The notes under the pieces: generated by a model
What the model was told of the DNA's origin: nothing
The model's database searches: none
The model's input: the letters and a program-made list of their open reading frames with translations, nothing else
Assembly: GCA_038231615.1 (NCBI GenBank)
Contig: JBBRLA010000514.1
Span: 1-6,434 of the forward strand
Source: JBBRLA01 sp038231615
GTDB taxonomy: Bacteria; Myxococcota_A; Polyangia; Palsa-1104; JAEUJZ01
Length of the DNA stretch: 6,434 bases
Direction: 5' to 3'
Translations under genes and position numbers: made by a program
In this document: positions 1 to 6,434 of the stretch, piece by piece
Layout of the letters: every line of letters starts with the position of its first letter
How positions within the stretch are numbered: position 1 is the stretch's first letter

Positions 1-1356
1 ACCCTGGAGTTGTGGGCGGTCTCGCTGGAGGCCGCGGCGACCGCCGGGGTGGCGGCGGAACCCGTGCAAAGGTGGCGCCTCCAGTTCGACCTGCGCGGCA
101 TCAACGACGGCACCGTGGAGACCTCCGGCGAGACGGCCCCCGGCGGTCCCGGGGGCAGCCGGGGGCCGGGCTCTCCTTTGGACAGCCGGCCGCCGGGCAG
201 GCAGTCCGTGGCCTCCGGCAGCATGCAGGCCGTGGCGTTCGGCGCCAGATCGTCGGTGGTTTCCGGGGGTCTGGGCAGGCAGTCCGTGGTCTCCGGCGGC
301 CCCAGCGACAGCCGGCCCCCAGGCAGTCCCAGCGACAGCCGGCCTCCGGGCAGCCCTGGCGGGACTGAACCGTTCGCAGGCAACTCCGCCAGCCAGGCCG
401 GGCTCATCGCCGCCGCCACCACGCTCCTGGATGACGTCTTCGTCAGCGCCACCCCGCCCGCCGGGCTGACCCGGGGCTTGCAGGGAGTCCTGGGGCCCCG
501 GGACGGCTGGTCCACCCCCACCCTGCGCGCCCTGTGGGAACCTCTGAAGAAGTACCGCGAGAAGCGCACCCGCACCGCCACCCACGAGGCCCGCTGGCTG
601 AACCTGTGCGGCTTCTGCCTGCGCCCCGGCTTCGGCTACCCCCTTGACGACTGGCGCGTCAAGGAGGCATGGCGCGTCTTCAACGCCGGCCTTTCCCACG
701 AGCGCGACGATGCCTGCAAGCTGGAGTGGTGGATTCTCTGGCGCCGCCTTTCGGGCGGTCTCTCGCACAACCAGCAGGAGGAGATCTGGAAGCGGGTGGC
801 GCCCCTGGTGGTGCCGGGGCAGAAGAAACAAGACAAGAAGCCCCCTGCCCCACAGGAGGCCGCCGAGATCTGGCGCACCCTGGCCTCGTGCGAGCGCCTG
901 GACGCCAAGAGGAAGGTCGAGTTGGGCGAGGCGCTGCTCCTGCAGATCGAGAAACGGCAGACGGAGCACGCGGTGTGGTCGATGGGGCGCATCGGGGCGC
1001 GTGTGCCGCTCTACGGTTCCATCGACAACGTGGTGCCACCGGCGATCGCGCGGCGCTGGCTGGAGCGCATCCTGGTGCTGCTCTTGCCCCACGAGGAAGG
1101 CGACCGCCGCGAGCTGGCACAGGCCGCCGCCGAGATCGGCCGTCTGTCGGGCGACCGGGTGCGCGACCTGCACGAGGAATCCCGGGTGCGCCTGGCCGCA
1201 TGGCTGCCCACCGTGCTGCCAGGGCCCGAAGGGGAGCACCTGGCGCGGGTAGTCACCGAGGTAGTCCCTCGGCAGGAGCAAGAAGAACGCTTCGCCTTCG
1301 GCGACTCCCTGCCAGTCGGCCTGCGGCTGGCGCCGGAAACCCTGCCAGCCGACTAA
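1..1356 (+). CDS. Hsp70/DnaK-related protein with DUF3731-type C-terminus (5' truncated)
   Basis: The reading frame is open from the first base and ends at TAA 1354-1356, so this is the C-terminal 451 residues of a longer protein; the TTG at position 10 is internal. The opening residues TLELW, followed by RWRLQFDLR (about codons 24-32), match my recollection of the end of the substrate-binding part of DnaK-related proteins. The block around codons 199-219 (WLNLCGFC, then LRPGFGYPLDDWR) and the later WWILWRRLSGGLS are what I remember as typical of the DUF3731 'DNA-K related protein' family. The Hsp70 ATPase domain should lie upstream of the window. The role is presumably chaperone-like and cytoplasmic, but the function of this subfamily is not established. 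Between the two conserved parts sits a repetitive Gly/Pro/Ser/Arg insertion (about codons 44-124). The gene converges on the protease gene at 1527-3422. Family assignment is fairly firm; the exact role is unknown. Confidence 0.85.
   Translation, partial: TLELWAVSLEAAATAGVAAEPVQRWRLQFDLRGINDGTVETSGETAPGGPGGSRGPGSPLDSRPPGRQSVASGSMQAVAFGARSSVVSGGLGRQSVVSGGPSDSRPPGSPSDSRPPGSPGGTEPFAGNSASQAGLIAAATTLLDDVFVSATPPAGLTRGLQGVLGPRDGWSTPTLRALWEPLKKYREKRTRTATHEARWLNLCGFCLRPGFGYPLDDWRVKEAWRVFNAGLSHERDDACKLEWWILWRRLSGGLSHNQQEEIWKRVAPLVVPGQKKQDKKPPAPQEAAEIWRTLASCERLDAKRKVELGEALLLQIEKRQTEHAVWSMGRIGARVPLYGSIDNVVPPAIARRWLERILVLLLPHEEGDRRELAQAAAEIGRLSGDRVRDLHEESRVRLAAWLPTVLPGPEGEHLARVVTEVVPRQEQEERFAFGDSLPVGLRLAPETLPAD
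181..357 (+). repeat. In-frame degenerate repeats inside the Hsp70-like gene
   Basis: Two short peptide modules recur. GRQSV(A/V)SG is encoded at 196-219 and 274-297, with 23 of 24 bases identical. DSRPPG is encoded at 181-198, 307-324 and 334-351. The last two DSRPPG copies belong to a perfect 9-residue tandem (SDSRPPGSP twice) made of 27-bp units at 304-330 and 331-357. The two units differ at four positions, all synonymous third bases. A further related SSVVSGG lies between the GRQSV modules. Multiples of three keep the frame. The segment is predicted to be a disordered linker. Confidence 0.85.
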
Positions 1357-1402
1357 CGGAAGGATAGAACTAACCAGAGTCACGTTAATAACGAGTCGTC
1401 TC

Positions 1403-1526
1403 AACAAGAAGCACATGGCCGGAGCAGATTTTGGCGCACCCCCACAGCGACCGAGGGAGCGTACTACTGTACGTGACCGACGGAGCGAGGAGGTACGCCA
1501 AAAGCTGCCCGGCCAGGTGCTTCTTG

Positions 1527-1528
<2 letters not shown>
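1403..1528. repeat. 126-bp imperfect palindrome between convergent genes; possible bidirectional terminator or RNA hairpin
   Basis: Arms 1403-1443 and 1489-1528 are inverted repeats: 36 Watson-Crick pairs, four mismatches and one bulged base (1423). An inner stem 1460-1464/1469-1473 (CGTAC/GTACG) closes a four-base TACT loop. The region between the arms and the apex pairs only in part. The right arm starts within the stop codon of the protease gene (TAA, 1529-1527 on the minus strand). The left arm starts 46 bp after the stop of the Hsp70-like gene. Two of the four mismatches (1437/1495 and 1441/1491) are C-A in a plus-strand transcript but become G-U pairs in a minus-strand transcript, so the minus-strand RNA folds better. 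There is no U-run outside the arms, so it is not a canonical intrinsic terminator. It could act as a convergent-gene transcription barrier, a 3'-end mRNA-stabilising hairpin or a remnant of a small mobile repeat. Confidence 0.8.
1449..1487. repeat. Pair of 13-bp direct repeats within the palindrome
   Basis: GACCGAGGGAGCG at 1449-1461 and GACCGACGGAGCG at 1475-1487 match at 12 of 13 positions with a 26-bp period. They lie on the two sides of the apical stem. Direct repeats on opposite sides of a hairpin do not pair with each other, so they look like a separate element inside the palindrome. They could be a protein-binding site or an old duplication. Confidence 0.6.
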
Positions 1529-3422
<1,894 letters not shown>

Positions 3423-3428
3423 GGCAAG

Positions 3429-3435
3429 CCTCCTC
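3429..3435 (-). promoter_or_regulatory. Ribosome-binding site fixing the TTG start of the protease
   Basis: On the minus strand GAGGAGG is followed by a 6-nt spacer and TTG at 3422. This is a near-perfect Shine-Dalgarno sequence and decides the start. Its first four bases can also pair with CCTC just upstream (3443-3440) around a TTTT loop. That small hairpin could slightly mask the site, although four pairs is weak. Confidence 0.8.
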
Positions 3436-3454
3436 AAAAGAGGTGTTTTGTCAA

Positions 3455-3463
3455 AGTATAGCA
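3455..3463 (-). promoter_or_regulatory. Candidate extended -10 promoter for the protease gene
   Basis: The minus strand reads TGC followed by TATACT, which fits the extended -10 pattern TGnTATAAT with one mismatch. It lies about 33 bp upstream of the TTG start, giving an inferred leader of roughly 25 nt. No good -35 box is present at 16-18 bp, which is common for extended -10 promoters. The site lies in the gap after uvrB, so the protease can plausibly be transcribed independently. Confidence 0.5.
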
Positions 3464-3477
3464 AATCCTGGCACGGA

Positions 3478-3491
3478 GGCCCGCCGGGGCC
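3478..3491 (-). terminator. Short GC hairpin after uvrB; weak terminator candidate
   Basis: Five G/C pairs (GGCCC/GGGCC) enclose a four-base loop, 23 nt after the uvrB stop codon on the minus strand. There is no following U-run, so intrinsic termination would be inefficient, and read-through into the protease gene is possible. In DNA this GC-rich such a hairpin can arise by chance. Confidence 0.25.
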
Positions 3492-3514
3492 CGCCGATTC
3501 ATGAACCCGCGGCC

Positions 3515-5596
3515 TCACCGCAGCGCCAGATCCAGTTGCTCCAAACTCTTGATCTCGTCGCGCAGCGTGGCCGCCCGCTCGAAGTCCATGTCCTTCGCCG
3601 CCTCGATCATCTGCTTCTTCAACATCGTCAGAAGCTGGGGAATCTCGGTCGGCGCCACCTCCCGCTTGCCTGCCTGCCCCGGCTTCTGTCCCTTTTTCCC
3701 TTTTCCCTTGCCCTTCCCCTTCAGACCATACGCCGGATGGTCCTCTGCCAGCATCGCCGGCTCCAGCGGTACCTCGCTGTAATCGGCCAGCCCCATGGCG
3801 ATGCCGCGGATGTCGCGAATCGTCCGCTTCACCGTCTGCGGGGTGATCCCATGCACGCGGTTGTATTCCGCCTGGACGATCCGCCGCCGCGCCGTCTCGT
3901 CGATGCACACCTTCATCGATCGGGTGATGCGGTCCCCGTACATGATGACCCTGCCGTTCACGTTGCGCGACGCCCTGCCACACGTCTGGATCAGCGAGCG
4001 CTCGGCCCGCAGAAAACCCTCCTTGTCCGCGTCCAAAATCAACACCAGCGACACCTCGGGCAAATCCAGCCCCTCGCGCAGCAGGTTGATCCCCACCAGC
4101 ACGTCGAACACCCCCAGCCGCAGCTCACGGATGATCTCCGACCGCTCCAGCGTCTCCACGTCCGAGTGCAGGTAGCGCACCTTGATCCCCGCCTCGGCGT
4201 AGAACTCGGTGAGCTGCTCCGACATGCGCTTGGTCAGCGTCGTCACCAGCACCCGCTCCCCGATGGCCACCCGCTTGCGGATCTCCTCCACCGAGTCATC
4301 CACCTGCGTGCCCACTGGCCGCACCTCGATTTGCGGGTCCAAAAGGCCCGTCGGCCGGATCACCTGCTCCACCACCACCCCGTGGGTCAGGTTCTGCTCG
4401 TAGTCCCCCGGCGTGGCCGACACGAAGATCGCCTGCCTGACCCGCGATTCCCACTCCTCAAACTTGAGCGGCCGGTTGTCCAGCGCCGAGGGCATGCGGA
4501 ACCCGTACTCCACCAGCGTCTCCTTGCGCGACCGGTCGCCCCGGTACATCGCCTGAAGCTGCGGCACCGTCTGGTGGCTCTCGTCGATCAGCATCAGGAA
4601 GTCTTCGGGGAAGTAATCGATCAGCGTGGCCGGCGGCTCCCCCACCGCGCTGCCCCGCAGGTGCCGCGAGTAGTTCTCGATGCCGTTGCAGTGGCCCATC
4701 TGGTCCAGCATCTCCAGGTCGAACATCGTTCGCTGCTCCAGGCGCTGCGCCTCGACCAGCTTCATGTTGTCCTTCAGGAAGGTCAGGCGCTCGCGCAGCT
4801 CCTCCTTGATGGTCTTCATCGCCCGGCCCAGGGCTTCCGCCGGGGTCACGTACTGCGACCCGGGGAAGATGGCCACGTACTCCATCTTGCGCAAAGTCCT
4901 GCCGCGCAGGGGGTCGACCTCGGCGATGGATTCGATCTCATCCCCAAACCACTCCAGGCGCACGGCGACCTCTTCCTCAAAGGGCGGGAAAATCTCCACG
5001 CTGTCGCCGCGGACGCGGAAGGTGCCGCGGTGGAAGTCGATGTCGTTGCGCTCGTACTGAAGGTCCACCAGCTTCCGCAGCACCGCGTCCCGCTGCACCT
5101 GCTGTCCGACATCCAGGGTCAGCACCAGGCTGCGATAAAACTCCGGGTCGCCGATGCCATAGATGCACGACACCGAGGCCACCACGATCACGTCCCGGCG
5201 GGAGATCATCGCGTGCATGGCGCTGTGGCGCATGCGATCGATCTCCTCATTGATCATCGAGTCCTTTTCGATGTAAGTATCCGACGATGGGACGTACGCC
5301 TCAGGCTGGTAGTAATCGTAATAGGAGACGAAATATTCCACCGCGTTTTCAGGAAAGAGTTCGCGAAACTCGCCGTAGAGCTGTGCCGCCAGGGTCTTGT
5401 TGTGGGCGATGATCAGCGTCGGCTTCTGCACCGCGTCGATGACGCAGGCGCAGGTGAAGGTCTTGCCCGAGCCGGTCAGGCCCAGGAGCACCTGGTGTTT
5501 GTCGCCGCGCTGAAGGGCCGCGACCAGCTCGGCAATGGCCTGGGGCTGGTCTCCACAGGGCTGATAGGACGAAACGAGCTTGAAAGGCTTGGTCAT
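3515..5596 (-). CDS. uvrB: UvrABC system protein B (excision nuclease subunit)
   Basis: UvrB verifies DNA damage delivered by UvrA and recruits UvrC for dual incision in nucleotide excision repair; it acts in the cytoplasm on DNA. The 693-residue protein is complete and shows the family hallmarks in order. Walker A GLTGSGKT is at 39-46, and the damage-probing beta-hairpin YYDYYQPEAYVP is at about 92-103. YIEKDSMINEEIDRMRHSA is at about 108-126. The motif II DESH is at 338-341, SATPGDYE at 393-400, and the helicase motif VI QTCGRASRN at 537-545. A C-terminal UVR motif (about 652-687) is expected to contact UvrC and UvrA. The ATG at 5596 begins MTKPFKLVS, the usual UvrB start. A Shine-Dalgarno sequence is weak or absent. 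The protein is slightly longer than the usual 660-680 residues, mainly through a Lys/Gly-rich linker at 626-645 before the UVR motif. Motif VI reads TCGRAS where E. coli has TIGRAA. The gene is divergent from 5647-6219; I saw no clear SOS box. Confidence 0.98.
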   Translation of the reverse strand: MTKPFKLVSSYQPCGDQPQAIAELVAALQRGDKHQVLLGLTGSGKTFTCACVIDAVQKPTLIIAHNKTLAAQLYGEFRELFPENAVEYFVSYYDYYQPEAYVPSSDTYIEKDSMINEEIDRMRHSAMHAMISRRDVIVVASVSCIYGIGDPEFYRSLVLTLDVGQQVQRDAVLRKLVDLQYERNDIDFHRGTFRVRGDSVEIFPPFEEEVAVRLEWFGDEIESIAEVDPLRGRTLRKMEYVAIFPGSQYVTPAEALGRAMKTIKEELRERLTFLKDNMKLVEAQRLEQRTMFDLEMLDQMGHCNGIENYSRHLRGSAVGEPPATLIDYFPEDFLMLIDESHQTVPQLQAMYRGDRSRKETLVEYGFRMPSALDNRPLKFEEWESRVRQAIFVSATPGDYEQNLTHGVVVEQVIRPTGLLDPQIEVRPVGTQVDDSVEEIRKRVAIGERVLVTTLTKRMSEQLTEFYAEAGIKVRYLHSDVETLERSEIIRELRLGVFDVLVGINLLREGLDLPEVSLVLILDADKEGFLRAERSLIQTCGRASRNVNGRVIMYGDRITRSMKVCIDETARRRIVQAEYNRVHGITPQTVKRTIRDIRGIAMGLADYSEVPLEPAMLAEDHPAYGLKGKGKGKGKKGQKPGQAGKREVAPTEIPQLLTMLKKQMIEAAKDMDFERAATLRDEIKSLEQLDLALR

Positions 5597-5619
5597 GGGG
5601 CCGTTCTCAAGTAGGGTTG

Positions 5620-5633
5620 CGTCGTTGGCGACG
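5620..5633. other. Small dyad in the divergent uvrB / 5647 gap
   Basis: CGTCG and CGACG surround TTGG in the 50-bp gap (5597-5646) between the divergent starts. A five-pair dyad with a four-base centre could be an operator or a chance hairpin. No convincing -35/-10 pair is visible for either gene in this gap. The promoters must therefore overlap the opposite gene's 5' end or use non-consensus elements. Confidence 0.2.
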
Positions 5634-5646
5634 GTCAGAGCCTAGC

Positions 5647-6219
5647 ATGAGCAAACCAAAATCCCACCTCGGGGTGATTCTTTTGATCGCCATTGCCACG
5701 GGCGTGAGCGGCTCTGCGTCCGCCTCGCCCCCGGTTCTGCCCGGCGACAAGGACCACCCGGCGAACTTCGATCCCCAGGACGTGCAGGTGAAGACCCTTC
5801 CGGGCAAGTCCCGCCTCAAGGTCGAGGGCACGGGCGGCCTTCCGGGCGCGCGCCCCGATGACGAGGTTCAGGGGGGGTATGTGATACATCGGCGCTCGTT
5901 CGCACGCACCCCGGCCTTCGCCACTCTGATGGCCGGGTCGGCGACGCTGGTGGCCGCGGCGATTGTCGGCGGCCTGGCTCTTTCCAAGGCCAACGGATTC
6001 CGCGGCGGGCTGGCCGCCGGGGCCTCCATGGATGATCTTCTGACGATGCGCGGCACCGCCCGGGAGCTGGCCTTCGCCTGCGACCTGCTTGCGGGGACCA
6101 CCGCGGCGTTGGGTCTGGCCACCCTGGTGCTGCGCTTCGGCACCGTCAGCAGCATCCCGGCGCCCGACCAGAACGGGGACATCGAGTCGGCCTTTCAGCC
6201 CCCGGGGTCCCTGCGATAG
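5647..6219 (+). CDS. Hypothetical exported/membrane protein, 190 residues
   Basis: I do not recognise a family. ATG 5647 is preferred over the in-frame TTG at 5617 because it places a classic signal peptide at the N-terminus: basic MSKPKSH, hydrophobic GVILLIAIATGV, then a likely cleavage at about residue 27 after SASAS. The TTG start would add ten mostly Arg-rich residues, and neither start has a strong ribosome-binding site. Residues about 28-85 are polar and rich in Pro, Asp and Gly. Two hydrophobic helices follow, about 88-112 and 143-164, separated by a loop with SKANGF and MDDLLTMRG. A short polar tail ends in LR. The mature protein is therefore probably a two-pass inner-membrane protein with a periplasmic N-terminal domain. 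Its TAG stop is directly followed by the ATG of the next gene, so the two are almost certainly co-expressed. It is divergent from uvrB and unlikely to be a repair protein. Confidence 0.75.
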   Translation: MSKPKSHLGVILLIAIATGVSGSASASPPVLPGDKDHPANFDPQDVQVKTLPGKSRLKVEGTGGLPGARPDDEVQGGYVIHRRSFARTPAFATLMAGSATLVAAAIVGGLALSKANGFRGGLAAGASMDDLLTMRGTARELAFACDLLAGTTAALGLATLVLRFGTVSSIPAPDQNGDIESAFQPPGSLR

Positions 6220-6434
6220 ATGGGACCGATCGGAAGCAGCGGCGAAAGCCAAGGCCGGCGAACGCTGCCCCGGATGTCCTTCGGGCTCGTACTGGGTCTC
6301 TGCGGACTTTGTCAGTGCTCCCTGCTGCTCGGCGATCTGGGCATTCCTGGAGGGGACGTGTCGGACGGGAGCATGGATGGGATGCCCGATGCAGGCGGCG
6401 ATGGGGGCATCCGGGACCTGTCGGAGCCGGACCT
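6220..6434 (+). CDS. Lipoprotein-like secreted protein, N-terminus (3' truncated)
   Basis: ATG 6220-6222 touches the TAG stop of the previous gene with no gap, and the frame stays open for 71 codons to the window end. The N-terminus has basic residues (RR at 14-15, R18), then a hydrophobic stretch MSFGLVLGLCGLC (19-31), then QCSLLLGD. The pattern of a Cys followed by SLLLGD, then a Gly/Asp-rich segment (GGDVSDGSMDGMPDAGGDGG), resembles lipoproteins I associate with Myxococcota and relatives, where the Cys is lipidated and an acidic linker leads to a surface domain. Cys33 is the best lipid-attachment candidate, but the preceding LCQ is a poor lipobox, so this is uncertain. An internal ATG at 6274 would give a shorter, more typical signal peptide but lacks a visible ribosome-binding site. 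The functional domain lies beyond the window. Confidence 0.65.
   Translation, partial: MGPIGSSGESQGRRTLPRMSFGLVLGLCGLCQCSLLLGDLGIPGGDVSDGSMDGMPDAGGDGGIRDLSEPD

Noticed and set aside
10..368. Separate small genes starting near the left edge
   Set aside because: The Hsp70-like frame is open from base 1 and homology-like residues precede position 10, so TTG at 10 is internal. The overlapping 118-codon frame at 12-368 is a shadow.
3423..3983. N-terminal extension of the protease frame by 187 codons
   Set aside because: It overlaps the 3' end of uvrB in another frame, its translation is low-complexity, and a signal peptide with a strong ribosome-binding site begins at 3422.
3443..5614. A 723-codon open frame on the plus strand opposite uvrB
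   Set aside because: It is a compositional shadow: high third-position G/C in uvrB removes stops from the antisense frame. Its product is a His/Arg/Leu-rich string with no recognisable domain, while uvrB has every family motif.
5597..5646. SOS/LexA box controlling uvrB
   Set aside because: No CTGT-N8-ACAG or GAAC-N4-GTTC type site is visible in the divergent gap. LexA sites vary between phyla, so regulation is left open rather than claimed.
5617..5646. TTG start ten codons upstream for the exported protein
   Set aside because: It would add a charged Arg-rich stretch in front of a typical signal peptide and has no good ribosome-binding site; ATG 5647 is more natural.

Overview
The window is GC-rich bacterial chromosome with strong third-position G/C bias. 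It holds five protein-coding genes, two of them cut by the window edges. The protein styles point to a deltaproteobacterium-like organism, most likely Myxococcota or Bradymonadales: a DnaK-related protein with a DUF3731-type C-terminus, a secreted S8 protease with a hydrophobic C-terminus, and a lipoprotein-like product with an Asp/Gly-rich linker after the signal peptide. This assignment rests on gene style only; no rRNA or other marker is present.

Layout. Positions 1-1356 (+) are the C-terminal part of an Hsp70/DnaK-related protein carrying an unusual repetitive Gly/Pro/Ser insertion. Positions 1357-1526 lie between two convergent genes and are mostly filled by a 126-bp imperfect palindrome (1403-1528), which begins inside the stop codon of the next gene. 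Positions 1527-3422 (-) encode a subtilisin-family protease with signal peptide, prodomain, complete catalytic residues and a polytopic membrane tail. The 92-bp gap 3423-3514 holds its ribosome-binding site and a candidate extended -10 promoter. Positions 3515-5596 (-) encode UvrB, the nucleotide-excision-repair damage-verification subunit. A 50-bp divergent gap follows. Then come two co-directional genes, 5647-6219 (+) and 6220-6434 (+, runs off the end), joined stop-to-start: an unrecognised exported/membrane protein and a lipoprotein-like protein.

How the genes relate. uvrB and the protease share a strand, but the protease appears to have its own promoter and nothing links the two functionally. 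The last two genes are very likely translationally coupled and probably act together at the cell envelope. I see no tRNA, rRNA, CRISPR array, insertion sequence or defence system. I do not see a convincing new multi-gene system. The items most worth a second look are the palindrome at 1403-1528, the membrane tail of the protease, the repeat insertion in the Hsp70-like protein, and the coupled envelope gene pair at the right end.
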